A stretch of DNA of 64,000 bases from NCBI RefSeq assembly GCF_034343125.1, contig NZ_CP139957.1, positions 2,758,095-2,822,094 of the forward strand. Reading direction: 5' to 3'. The translations under genes were made by a program, and so were the position numbers. Positions within the stretch are counted from its first letter, which is position 1. Each line of letters opens with the position of its first letter. The stretch is from Caldicellulosiruptor danielii. GTDB lineage: Bacteria > Bacillota > Thermoanaerobacteria > Caldicellulosiruptorales > Caldicellulosiruptoraceae. Below the pieces are notes generated by a model. It was given only the letters and a program-made list of their open reading frames with translations. It was not told the DNA's origin and searched no databases. Shown piece by piece: positions 26,081 through 35,126 of this stretch.

Positions 26081-26908
26081 TTATTTTTCATCAAAGTCGT
26101 CAAACAGGTCAGAGATGTCAAACTTTTCTTCGTCCTCTTCCTCAAAAAAGGTGTCAATCTCATTTTTCACTTCATATTCTATGTTGTAGTATTCACACAT
26201 AAAATCTGCAACAGCAATGTTCAGGTCAAGCTCGCCAATCTGCTCTGATATTGAAAATGGGTCAAGCCTTTTCCATATGGTCTTGATATCTTTTTCCTTT
26301 TCAAGATGTTCAATAAAAATTTCAAGTCCAGCTTTGTCTGTGGCAAGAACAACTGTCTGCCCGGCTTTGACAGGCGACTTTTTGCTCGGCTTTGCAAGAA
26401 ATACCTTCAGTAAAAACTCTACCGCCATCCTATCTGCGTGGGTTATAAATCTCTTTCTACAGCTTTTGCACTCTAAGTACGCAACATCTGCAAAGTTTAT
26501 AAGCCCAAGCTTTGCAAGATACCCTTCGTCCTGCCACTTGAGTTCAAGCTCATCTTTCCCACACTCAGGACAAATGCTCGGCTGCACAGTGGCTTTCACA
26601 AGGTTGTAGTGGAATTGATGGTCAGTCTCTTCCCCTGTAAACTTAGCATCTGATAGTTTTTGAAGCCAGCACAAATTGGCATCGCAAGTTTCTTCTTTTT
26701 TGCATTTTTTGTGAGGGCACAGACCAAAGTAAAGGGGACAGAATTTGAAGTACAGAAAATCTCTTATCCCGCCAAAGCTTATATATTCATCTTTCATAAG
26801 CTCTCTTATTGCCGCATTTTCTGAAAGCCTCTTTTCAACAAAGTCAAGAATTGTCTGACCTTCATCGTGTTTTACAAAATTTTTGTTTTTATAATCTTTA
26901 TTTTTCAT
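26081..26908 (-). CDS. Cysteine-rich (zinc-ribbon-like) protein of unknown function
   Basis: A 275-residue protein if started at ATG 26908. A longer frame to a GTG at 26980 is unlikely because TGGTATAAA, an extended -10, lies inside it near 26953. Two Cys clusters are visible: CPLYFGLCPHKKCKKEETC around residues 57-75, and two CxxC pairs, CPECGKDE and CKSCRKRF, spaced as in a four-Cys zinc ribbon around residues 113-150. The C-terminus is very acidic (FFEEEDEEKFDISDLFDDFD). I do not recognise a named family. The first cluster has a Cys-rich layout that could also hold an iron-sulfur centre. Confidence 0.65.
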   Translation of the reverse strand: MKNKDYKNKNFVKHDEGQTILDFVEKRLSENAAIRELMKDEYISFGGIRDFLYFKFCPLYFGLCPHKKCKKEETCDANLCWLQKLSDAKFTGEETDHQFHYNLVKATVQPSICPECGKDELELKWQDEGYLAKLGLINFADVAYLECKSCRKRFITHADRMAVEFLLKVFLAKPSKKSPVKAGQTVVLATDKAGLEIFIEHLEKEKDIKTIWKRLDPFSISEQIGELDLNIAVADFMCEYYNIEYEVKNEIDTFFEEEDEEKFDISDLFDDFDEK

Positions 26909-26989
26909 AACAATACCAGCCTCTTTTTCAAAAAATAAGCTTTCATAATATTTATACCACTTTACAAAAGCTTTGAACACTGTTTTTTT

Positions 26990-27493
26990 TCACTTAAAAA
27001 TAATATCAATAGCTTTTTTTAAAAACCCGACATCCTTTTCTGCCATGCTTTTGAGCGGTTGGATGCCAAGAAGATAATCTCGCAAAAGTCTTGCAGTCTC
27101 GTCTTTTTCCTCTTCAATTGGTGAATACAAAACTTCTATATTCCGTGCTGTCAAAGTGGTGCCAATTTTGCTTTTCAAAAACACATTACATTTTATTCTG
27201 CACTCCAAAAACTCTTTCTGTGAAAGCAAAATCAGCTCGCTTAAAGCATCTGTGACATCTATTGAAGAGTATGCATAGTTTACTTTAAACTCTTTTATTT
27301 CTATTATTATATCATCTGCTATGTCTTTTTGTACATTCAAATTCATGGATTTTAAAGTTTGAACTATTCTGTCAATGAATATCTCAAATACAGGTGACAT
27401 CTGCGAAAATATGCCAACATCAACCTCTTCAAATATACACTTGAACTTGTCAAGCACTTGCTGAGAATAGAATGTAACTGTTACCTTCTTAAT
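26990..27493 (-). CDS. Hypothetical protein, apparent ATT start (167 aa)
   Basis: No ATG is available. GTG 27457 has no ribosome site, whereas AAGGAGAGG stands 7-10 bp before an in-frame ATT at 27493, giving an N-terminus (M)KKVTVTFYSQQVLDKFKCIF. An in-frame stop lies just upstream, so ATT is the only codon suited to the Shine-Dalgarno. The protein is mixed alpha/beta with IVQTLKSMNLNVQKDIADDI in the middle; the family is not recognised. It is 34 bp downstream of another gene that also appears to start with ATT, so both are probably on one transcript. Confidence 0.6.
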   Translation of the reverse strand: MKKVTVTFYSQQVLDKFKCIFEEVDVGIFSQMSPVFEIFIDRIVQTLKSMNLNVQKDIADDIIIEIKEFKVNYAYSSIDVTDALSELILLSQKEFLECRIKCNVFLKSKIGTTLTARNIEVLYSPIEEEKDETARLLRDYLLGIQPLKSMAEKDVGFLKKAIDIIFK

Positions 27494-27527
27494 TTTCTAT
27501 CCTCTCCTTTTGGGGTTTCAAATTTCT

Positions 27528-28205
27528 CTATTTCTTGTTCAGATTCTCCTGAACAGACAAAAGCTGTGAGAAATATATTATCTGGTTCTGGAAAAAGTCT
27601 TTTAAAATCTCTCTCAGGGGTGCAACAATGTATTTTTTACTAACCGGACTTGCATAAAGGTCGTAATAATCAGGTCCTTTGAATACAATCTCAAACTCCT
27701 TGAAATTCTTTTTGAACTCTCTTTTTAGCTCATCAATGCTTCTTGCATAGACAATGTTCATTGCGACATTCTCTTCATTTTCTAGAAGTTTTCTGTATGC
27801 ATCACATATGTCAAATGGTACATAATCTGACATTGGTAAGTTTACATAAAGATCTTCAAAGTGCTGGTAAAGAGCGCATGGAATTATCATTTTTTCTTTA
27901 TACTTTGCAACAATACCATAGTAGCCCTCGCCAAGCCATACTATTGGAATCATATCGGTTGTGATCAGAGAAAATACTTCTAAATTGTTGTTTGCTGCCC
28001 AAATTTTCAGTGAATTTAGCATGCAAAGTATGTCTGTAGCATATACAACGTGCAAAAACTCCTTGTAAAACGAACTTGCAACTTCGAAGCTTTTGAGCTG
28101 ATTTTGCGAAGGCAGAGGCACTTTGATCTTTTCTAAAAGCTCGTGTGTGTATATCCATTTGTTTTCCTGAATCACGGTGTTTAAAAATTCTGAAAATGTT
28201 AAAAT
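27528..28205 (-). CDS. Hypothetical protein, apparent ATT start (225 aa)
   Basis: A perfect AAGGAGG lies 8 bp before an in-frame ATT at 28205, giving (M)LTFSEFLNTVIQENKWIYTH. The next possible start, GTG 28175, has no ribosome site, and an in-frame TAA is just upstream of the ATT. The body has EVFSLITTDMIPIVWLGEGY, YGIVAKYKEKMIIPCALYQH and VFKGPDYYDLYASPVSKKYI. I do not recognise the family. It is followed by the second ATT-start gene in the same orientation. Confidence 0.6.
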   Translation of the reverse strand: MLTFSEFLNTVIQENKWIYTHELLEKIKVPLPSQNQLKSFEVASSFYKEFLHVVYATDILCMLNSLKIWAANNNLEVFSLITTDMIPIVWLGEGYYGIVAKYKEKMIIPCALYQHFEDLYVNLPMSDYVPFDICDAYRKLLENEENVAMNIVYARSIDELKREFKKNFKEFEIVFKGPDYYDLYASPVSKKYIVAPLREILKDFFQNQIIYFSQLLSVQENLNKK

Positions 28206-28418
28206 GTTTTAAACCTCCTTGAGCTTCTTTCTAATTATTATTTGAATTTTATTTTAACTCAACTTATTCAAAGTTACAAATGCTAAAATGTAAATTTTAT
28301 TCAATTTTAACTCTTGCAAAATTATACTTTTTTCTACTAAAATTTATATTGTATTAGTATATATTCTTGAACCTTTTCTTTGTTACAAATCAAAAAAACA
28401 ATATGGAGGGGTGGTTGT

Positions 28419-28679
28419 ATGGAAGTTTTAAAAGTTGCTGCTACATCAATGCCTCAGAAGGTTGCAAATGCTCTGGCTGCAATTGTTAAAGAACAAGGTG
28501 AAGCAGAACTTCAGGCTGTTGGCGCATCTGCCGTAAACCAGGCTGTAAAAGCTATCGCTATTGCTCGTGGAAAAGTTGCTCCAAACGGGATTGATCTTTA
28601 TGTAATCCCTGCATTTGCAGATATCGTTATCGACGGGGAAAAGAAAACAGCTATCAAGTTTATTGTAAAGTCAAGATAA
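28419..28679 (+). CDS. spoVS: Stage V sporulation protein S
   Basis: 86 residues, MEVLKVAATSMPQKVANALA ... GKVAPNGIDLYVIPAFADIV, full length for SpoVS, a small nucleic-acid-binding-like (Alba-fold) protein that affects septation and sporulation. ATG 28419 has GGAGGGG 8 bp upstream; an upstream in-frame start at 28380 has no support. Stand-alone gene with its own terminator. Confidence 0.95.
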   Translation: MEVLKVAATSMPQKVANALAAIVKEQGEAELQAVGASAVNQAVKAIAIARGKVAPNGIDLYVIPAFADIVIDGEKKTAIKFIVKSR

Positions 28680-28691
28680 AATAAAAAAATA

Positions 28692-28740
28692 GCAAATGGG
28701 CTGCTAAATCCTCTTTTTTGAAATGGCAGCCCATTTGTTT
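28692..28740 (+). terminator. Intrinsic terminator of spoVS
   Basis: CAAATGGGCTGC (28693-28704) pairs perfectly with GCAGCCCATTTG (28726-28737), followed by TTTT. Confidence 0.85.
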
Positions 28741-28750
28741 TGCAAATTTT

Positions 28751-29137
28751 TTAAAAATCTATTTCAATTTTACCTTCGCTGTTAACCTCAAACCTTTTTA
28801 TTTTCACTCCCTTTATACTTCTTTCCAGCAGTTTTTGAAGGTCTATTTCAAGCCTGTCTTTAAAAAGTTGTATACCCTCAATATTCTCATTTTTCAATTT
28901 CCCAAGCAAAAATCCATATACAATGAGGTTTTTAGAAGGGTCAAACAATATTGAGAGTTTATTTTCTGCTGTTGTTATTGTAAGCTTTAAAGATATCTCG
29001 GGCAAAAACGCCGCAGGTTTTACCCCTACTATCACCTCATTTTTGTCTACCTCAACCTTTGTAATAATATCCGGTATCTTGACATTTTTAAGAAGAATAT
29101 CCATCAGTTCTTTTACTTCAAGTGCAACAAACCCCAC
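28751..29137 (-). CDS. Hypothetical protein (128 aa)
   Basis: It starts at GTG 29137 with GGGGAG 8 bp upstream. The sequence is rich in beta-prone hydrophobic stretches (KVEVDKNEVIVGVKPAAFLP, ISLKLTITTAENKLSILFD) and ends VKIKRFEVNSEGKIEIDF. No membrane segment or known motif. Single gene convergent with spoVS; role unknown. Confidence 0.6.
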   Translation of the reverse strand: MGFVALEVKELMDILLKNVKIPDIITKVEVDKNEVIVGVKPAAFLPEISLKLTITTAENKLSILFDPSKNLIVYGFLLGKLKNENIEGIQLFKDRLEIDLQKLLERSIKGVKIKRFEVNSEGKIEIDF

Positions 29138-29293
29138 AGAAAAACTCCCCTCTTTTCAGGTAGCTTTTGTGTTTTGCAAAAAGAGTCCTTATATAATTTT
29201 TATATACCCACAATGGGTTTTGATTAAAGTCAAATTTTTTGCGAAAATTGAAAATAAAAAAGAAACTGCATTCTGGCAGCCTCTATAAATCTT

Positions 29294-32200
29294 TTAAACA
29301 ATTATTTTTCTTGCTATCAAAAGCTTTTCAATCTCAGTTTTAGGCAGAGGCTTTGAAAATAGATACCCTTGCGCAAAGTCGCATCCAACTTCCTTTAAAA
29401 TCTCAAGCTCCTTTTTTGTTTCAACACCCTCTGCTACAACTTTGAGGTCAAGCTTGTGAGCCATCAAGATTATACCCTCAACAATTGCCCTGTTCTCTTT
29501 TGAATTCTCAAGCTCTGTGATAAAACTTCTGTCTATCTTCACACCGCCAATTGGAAGTCTTTTTAAATAAATCAGCGACGAATACCCCGTACCAAAATCG
29601 TCAATTAAAAACTTTATTCCCATCTGACATAAAAAACTTAAAATCCTTAGTGATACATCAAAGTTTTCAACAGCGCCTGTCTCTGTTATTTCAAACGAAA
29701 TTTTTGTCGGGTCGATGCTATATCGTTCAATGAGCTTTTGGACCATGTTCTCAAAAAACTTGGTTTTGAACTGCCGTGCAGATAAGTTTATCGCCAAGTG
29801 CAGATAGTCAATGCCCTTTTTCTCCCACTCTTTCATATCTAAAAAAGCCTTTTCTATCACCATCTCACCAATTTTTACTATAAACCCGCTCTCTTCTGCA
29901 ACAGGAATAAATTCAAGCGGTGAGATGATACCTTTTTCAGGCAAAACCCATCTCAAAAGTGCTTCAACTGAATGAATTTCCATGTCGCTCAAGCTTATAA
30001 CTGGCTGGTAATAAAGTTGAAACTGGTCTTCTTCAATAGCTTTTTTGAGGTTCTTTTCAATTTCAATCTTTTTAAGATTTTTCATTAGCATATAAGGCAT
30101 AAAAATCTGAAAATCGTTTTTACCGTTTTCTTTTGCACATGACAGTGCCAAGTCAACATTTCTAAAAATCTCTTTAAAGCTCTTTCCATCATCAGGATAA
30201 AAAGAAACTCCGATTGAAGCTGAGGTAAAAATAGCCCTTTCAGCTTTTTCTATATAAATCTCACTTTCAAAAATTCTAAGAAGATCCGCACAAAGGTCTG
30301 TCACATCCTCTTTTTTCAAAATTCCATGCAAAACTATGGCAAACTCATCTCCACCAACTCTGGCAAAAAAAGATCCAAAAACTGTGTTCTCAAGATACTC
30401 TGAAACTTTTTTGCAAATGGCTTTCAAATACTCGTCTCCCACTTCATGCCCATAAAGGTCGTTTATATCTTTGAAATTGTCAATGTCTATGAGTATAACA
30501 GCACCTTGAATTTTTTCTTCCTCAGATTTTTTGAGAAACTCGTCCAAAGTTTCTTCAAAAAGCTTTCTGTTTGGAAGATTTGTAAGCGTATCATAATAAG
30601 CAATGTATTCTATCTTTTTCTCATACTCTTTTTTTGCCGTCCAGTCGATATTTACTGCAATAATCTTCTCAGGTTTGCCTTCTTCGCTGTATAAAATTTG
30701 AACATGGGAGGAAATCCAGCGCCAGTTTCCGTTTCTGTCTTTTATGCGCGCTTCAAACTCCAGATTTTCTTCACGCAAAAGTATAGCATCTTGCAATTTT
30801 TTGAATACAGCATTTCTGTCATCCTCATGGAAAAATTCAAGCCAAGCTGCAAAATCATTTTTTGACTTTATAGCATCAATGTTAAAAAGGTCTTTGAGCC
30901 TTCCATAAAATTCTATACTCTTTTTCTGAAAATCTATCTCAAAAATGCAGTCAGAGACATTTTCTACCAAGAACCTGTATTTTTCTTTCTCTTCCTGTAA
31001 CATATTTGATTGCTTGTTTAAAATCTCTAAGGTATTTATAAGCTCTTTGTTTGTCTGTTCAATTTCTTCGTAGCTTTCTTCTAAAAGCTGCTGCGTCTTT
31101 TTTATCTGTGTTATGTCAAGCCCCGTTGAGATAATCAAAGGCTGGTTTAAGTATGGGCTTTCGATGAGAGTATTGTTCCACAAAATCCATCTTGTATCTC
31201 CATCTTTTGTTATAATCTCATTCTCGTGATTGTTTAATATCTTTTTTTCGGCTATTTGTTTAAAAAGATTTTCTATATACTCACGCCTGTGTGATGGAAT
31301 GAAAATATCAACCCATTTCTTGCCCACAACCTCTTCGCTCTTATATCCGGTAAGCTCCTCTGCAAACCTGTTAAAATAAATTATCTCGCCATTTAAGTTA
31401 AGAGTTAGTACAATGGCATTTGCGTTCTCTGCAAGAAGCTGGGCATACTTTTCATAAGCCTGTTTTCCATGTTCAAGCCTTTTGTTTATCCTTGTCATTA
31501 CAAATATTGTAACAGATGCAGCAAAAAGTATTACCAGCAAAAGATACAAAGCAGAAAATGCTATCTGTTTATTCTTCCGCTCATAGTATTCTGGCGAATA
31601 TGTGGAAAAGTAGTTTATATACAGCTCATCAAATATGCCTTTGCTCATAAGAAGATTTAATCTCTGGTTTATATACAAGACAAGTTCTGGTCTTTTTTTA
31701 CTCACTGCAAAAGCACTTTTTACTGTAAAGATATTTTTGATTTTGAGTTCTATCCTGTCGTTCAGGACGTTTTTCACAAGGAAGTAATTAGCTATTTCCT
31801 GGGACATCAAGGCTGCATCTATCTTGCCATCCGCCAAGGCATAAATTAAATCTTCAATTGTAGGGTACGTGTAATATTTATTTATGCCCAGCTTTTCTTT
31901 TAAAAGGGTTTCTGTGTAATCAGATTTAAAAACTCCTACCCTGAAATTTTCAAGGTTATTTAGGGATATATTTTTCGAAAACCCTTTGGTTGTATAAAGT
32001 CCAACATGACGTGTAAATATTGGCTTTGAAAAAAACACTTCTTTCCTTCTCTCCTCAACTATAGCAACAGGAACGGTGACGTCAATTTTTCCTTCGACAA
32101 GTTTTTTGTAAACTTGATTCCATGTATCGCTTGAAATCTCAAGTTTGAACTTGTTAGGCTCAAACACAAGGTTTGCAAGGTCGATAGCAAATCCATAGAT

Positions 32201-32344
32201 ACGACCGTCTGATGTGTATGAAAATGGTGGATAGTTTATGTCAACTTCAAATTTCACAGGTGTATGACTGGCATATGTAGTGGATATAAAAAATAACATA
32301 ATCCAGAATATAAGTACAAATAGAATAGATTTATTATTTCTCAT
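29294..32344 (-). CDS. Periplasmic-binding-domain / PAS / GGDEF / EAL c-di-GMP signalling protein
   Basis: A 1016-residue protein. ATG 32344 follows GGAAG and opens a signal/membrane segment (ILFVLIFWIMLFFI). Residues about 25-260 are a bacterial extracellular solute-binding (family 3) sensor domain (VDINYPPFSYTSDGRIYGFA). A second membrane helix (ALYLLLVILFAASVTIFVM) is followed by two PAS domains and a PAC segment, a GGDEF domain with intact RVGGDEFAIVL, and an EAL domain with intact VEALLRW, ITETGAVENF, IDDFGTGYSSL and VVAEGVET. No RxxD inhibitory site precedes GGDEF. It should sense an extracellular solute and make and/or break c-di-GMP; which activity dominates cannot be told. Confidence 0.93.
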   Translation of the reverse strand: MRNNKSILFVLIFWIMLFFISTTYASHTPVKFEVDINYPPFSYTSDGRIYGFAIDLANLVFEPNKFKLEISSDTWNQVYKKLVEGKIDVTVPVAIVEERRKEVFFSKPIFTRHVGLYTTKGFSKNISLNNLENFRVGVFKSDYTETLLKEKLGINKYYTYPTIEDLIYALADGKIDAALMSQEIANYFLVKNVLNDRIELKIKNIFTVKSAFAVSKKRPELVLYINQRLNLLMSKGIFDELYINYFSTYSPEYYERKNKQIAFSALYLLLVILFAASVTIFVMTRINKRLEHGKQAYEKYAQLLAENANAIVLTLNLNGEIIYFNRFAEELTGYKSEEVVGKKWVDIFIPSHRREYIENLFKQIAEKKILNNHENEIITKDGDTRWILWNNTLIESPYLNQPLIISTGLDITQIKKTQQLLEESYEEIEQTNKELINTLEILNKQSNMLQEEKEKYRFLVENVSDCIFEIDFQKKSIEFYGRLKDLFNIDAIKSKNDFAAWLEFFHEDDRNAVFKKLQDAILLREENLEFEARIKDRNGNWRWISSHVQILYSEEGKPEKIIAVNIDWTAKKEYEKKIEYIAYYDTLTNLPNRKLFEETLDEFLKKSEEEKIQGAVILIDIDNFKDINDLYGHEVGDEYLKAICKKVSEYLENTVFGSFFARVGGDEFAIVLHGILKKEDVTDLCADLLRIFESEIYIEKAERAIFTSASIGVSFYPDDGKSFKEIFRNVDLALSCAKENGKNDFQIFMPYMLMKNLKKIEIEKNLKKAIEEDQFQLYYQPVISLSDMEIHSVEALLRWVLPEKGIISPLEFIPVAEESGFIVKIGEMVIEKAFLDMKEWEKKGIDYLHLAINLSARQFKTKFFENMVQKLIERYSIDPTKISFEITETGAVENFDVSLRILSFLCQMGIKFLIDDFGTGYSSLIYLKRLPIGGVKIDRSFITELENSKENRAIVEGIILMAHKLDLKVVAEGVETKKELEILKEVGCDFAQGYLFSKPLPKTEIEKLLIARKIIV

Positions 32345-32419
32345 GAGAACTCTTCCTTTTTTTGCATAAAATAATATACTCACAATTCTAACAGAATATA
32401 TACCCATTTTAAAGTAACT

Positions 32420-33427
32420 TTAAACAATTTCGCTTTTTGAGTACATTTCAAGCGCGTTTTTTACCCTTGAGATTATTCTATCTCTGATATGCTGAGGATT
32501 CACAACAACAACATTCCTGCCTAAATACAGTATCCTTGAGATTATCTCTGCCTCTTCAAATTCATAATAGTAAATCCTCATCTCGTGCCTGTTTTTTTCT
32601 TTCAAAAAACGCGCACTCTTTTCAAATGACGAAAACATGCAAAATGCTCTTTCAAGAGCGTTTCTTGTATTTATAACCTCAAGGACTATCGGCTGCTTTG
32701 CCTTCGAATTTTTTAAATAATTATCATATTCTTTTAAAACATCATCCCTGTTATAACTTCCTTCATCATATCTTAAATTTTCAAGGTTTTGGATAATGCA
32801 CTTTGCAAAGTTTCCTCTTTCAAGAGAGTAAAAAATAACATAGAACATGTCATCTTTTAAAGAATACTGAATCTTGACAGGAATTCCAGTAACATCTTTT
32901 AAAGTATCTCCCTGTCGCGTTTTGTATGTGTATCTCAAAATCTTATTTTCAATTATACCTTTTATAACCATCTTCATTTTTGCTGAAATGTCTTTTGCGT
33001 TTTCTCTTTTCAAAATCTTTGAATAGTTCTTTGGCACAATCAAGTTTGTATTAATTGACGGTATATTGCTGCTTTTTAGTTTTCTAATTTTTTCAATTGT
33101 TTCTATATCAAGAAAAAGCTCTGCGTACCTGCTCGACATCATAAATTTCAGCCACATTACTTCTGTGTTTGTAACATAGGGCTCAATCTTTGAATCTATC
33201 CTGAGACCGTAGGATTTGTCATCTTGCTGTTTTAGCACATAGATGTTTTTTTGATATTGAGTATTCTTTGCAAAAACCCTATCTTCTAACACCGGGAAGT
33301 TGCAATTGTATTTGGTGAGAATTTCATAAATTTCTTTTTTGGAAATTGTTCTCTTTTCATATGCTTTATTTATAATCTCCTCTAATGCCTTGTAAAAGGT
33401 GCTTTTTGCCTCAAGAAATATCTCCAT
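32420..33427 (-). CDS. WYL-domain protein, second of a pair
   Basis: A 335-residue protein. The middle (ILRYTYKTRQGDTLKDVTGI ... VKIQYSLKDDMFYVIFYS) corresponds to the WYL ligand-sensing fold, and the tail (EEAEIISRILYLGRNVVVVN) to the WCX extension. The N-terminal 100 residues are helical but a clear DNA-binding motif is not visible. It overlaps the upstream WYL gene by 17 bp, so the two are translated together. Confidence 0.75.
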   Translation of the reverse strand: MEIFLEAKSTFYKALEEIINKAYEKRTISKKEIYEILTKYNCNFPVLEDRVFAKNTQYQKNIYVLKQQDDKSYGLRIDSKIEPYVTNTEVMWLKFMMSSRYAELFLDIETIEKIRKLKSSNIPSINTNLIVPKNYSKILKRENAKDISAKMKMVIKGIIENKILRYTYKTRQGDTLKDVTGIPVKIQYSLKDDMFYVIFYSLERGNFAKCIIQNLENLRYDEGSYNRDDVLKEYDNYLKNSKAKQPIVLEVINTRNALERAFCMFSSFEKSARFLKEKNRHEMRIYYYEFEEAEIISRILYLGRNVVVVNPQHIRDRIISRVKNALEMYSKSEIV

Positions 33428-34727
33428 AGTTTTTCAAAATCTCCTTCCATTCGTTTATCATTTCTTCTCTGAGTTTTTTCGAAGCTTCTGTTGTGCCAAG
33501 TACAAGTGCCCTTTCACCAAAGCTTCTGAGCCATCCTTTGAATTCTTTTATGTTACTCAGTTCATACTCAACTTCAAATGTTTCCTCATCCACCTTATTT
33601 ATCCTTGCGTTTTTGAGCTCCCTTTTGACTCGTGCAAGTACAAAGTTATATGGAGAATCACCAGGATTTTTGAATCTAATTGTAATCTTTTCAAACCCTT
33701 TTTTTCTTTTGGGCACAGATACAAAAAAACACTTTTCAATAAGGTTTGACAGTGGCAAAATTTCCTGCGGGTTGAAGCTTTCAAACAAAATTTCTATTTT
33801 CTCTATTCTCCAAGCCGGAAGAGCCAAAACCTCTTCTTCTCTTGCAACTAAAAAATACCACCTGCCAAGCTTTACATCGTATACAATCCTGACAGGCACA
33901 CATACAAGTTCTATTTTCTTTTTATTCTTTCTCGTGTAGTACCATACTTTAATTTTTTTGTTATTTGATGCTGCTTCTAAAAATTTCCATACGAGTTCTT
34001 CTTCAAGGATGTAGTGATGCGGAACATATGTAAACCAGAACACACTGCTGGCATTTTCTATAAACTCTTTTTCTCCAAGTTCTAAAAGATACTTCTCAAG
34101 ACTTTCTTTTAAATACCAGCCTGGCACGCTCGGCACATGTGAGTTTATGAAAAACAAAACTGATATGTAAATGTCTTTTATTTCATCTATCGAAAAATTT
34201 TTAAAGACATCTTTTACTAAGGAACAAAGATAATATACTTTTTGGTCTTTTAGATACTTTATAATATTTAACTGCTGCATCTGCTTCAAAATCCTTTTGA
34301 GGCTTGATTCAAGGTCTGCATCGGCAACATCGCACTCAAGCACCTGAGAAATTTCATCTAATATTTGTGTAACTGATGCTTTCTTGTCTCTTTTTGCATT
34401 TAATATCTGCAGGGTCAAAAAAAATAAAGTTGTTTGCAAGGCTGTTGATGTCTTTGAAAAATAGATGTTAACCAGCGGGTTTTCTACATCCCTGAAAAAG
34501 TCTTCAACAATGCAGGGTAAAGATTTTTTCCCTTCTCTTTCAGATAATAAGTATTTATCTTCTCCCAAGAATATTCTCATTCTTCTTAGCTGGTCGTCAA
34601 AGGTTCTTTTAGCAATGTTAAAGCTTTTAGCATCTTCTCTTGAATAACAGCCATATAGATATACAATTCTCGAGAAGTTTCTGAGCTTGTTAAAATCATT
34701 GATAAACGGATTAAACGGCGGCATCAT
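33411..34727 (-). CDS. WYL-domain protein, first of a pair
   Basis: A 438-residue protein. A predicted helix-turn-helix-like N-terminus (REDAKSFNIAKRTFDDQLRR, about residues 30-50) is followed by helices, then the WYL fold around KIKVWYYTRKNKKKIELVCV and VRIVYDVKLGRWYFLVAREE. The WCX-like tail is KEFKGWLRSFGERALVLGTT. WYL proteins are usually transcription regulators that sense nucleotides or nucleic acid. A promoter with TATAAT-like bases lies near 34790 on the minus strand. The target genes are unknown. Confidence 0.78.
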   Translation of the reverse strand: MMPPFNPFINDFNKLRNFSRIVYLYGCYSREDAKSFNIAKRTFDDQLRRMRIFLGEDKYLLSEREGKKSLPCIVEDFFRDVENPLVNIYFSKTSTALQTTLFFLTLQILNAKRDKKASVTQILDEISQVLECDVADADLESSLKRILKQMQQLNIIKYLKDQKVYYLCSLVKDVFKNFSIDEIKDIYISVLFFINSHVPSVPGWYLKESLEKYLLELGEKEFIENASSVFWFTYVPHHYILEEELVWKFLEAASNNKKIKVWYYTRKNKKKIELVCVPVRIVYDVKLGRWYFLVAREEEVLALPAWRIEKIEILFESFNPQEILPLSNLIEKCFFVSVPKRKKGFEKITIRFKNPGDSPYNFVLARVKRELKNARINKVDEETFEVEYELSNIKEFKGWLRSFGERALVLGTTEASKKLREEMINEWKEILKNYGDIS

Positions 34728-34800
34728 TTTGCACCTTCTTTTTTTAATATTGATTTTTTTCAGTTTAATGAAAAAATGTGCAATATAATTTTATTATAAC

Positions 34801-34835
34801 AAAAAAGCACAGACAGTACAGTCTGCCTGCGCCCA
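34801..34835 (-). terminator. Terminator downstream of the chemoreceptor gene
   Basis: In the minus direction GCAGGCAGAC ... GTCTGTGC is followed by TTTTTT, just before the WYL promoter. Between it and the receptor gene, 34836-35126 is AT-rich with no gene that I can support. Confidence 0.6.
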
Positions 34836-35126
34836 CTTTTTCAAAAAATTCTTCTGAACACTTCAGTACATAAAAATTGCAAATAATGCGGCTATATTAT
34901 CAACCAAAATTTGAAACAAAAGTATGGAACTAAAAAATGTCATCATCTGTACACAGTCTGAGAACAGCAATTCATCTCCACCTTGTAGATGATGAGGTAT
35001 TTTTTCGTAATTATTGACAAAATATACCATTTGCTGCAAAAAATATAATAACTAACTGCGTAACTTTTCTGGATACAATCATAGCCATTTTCATATTCAA
35101 AAACTCCTTTTCCTGCTATTATCCTA

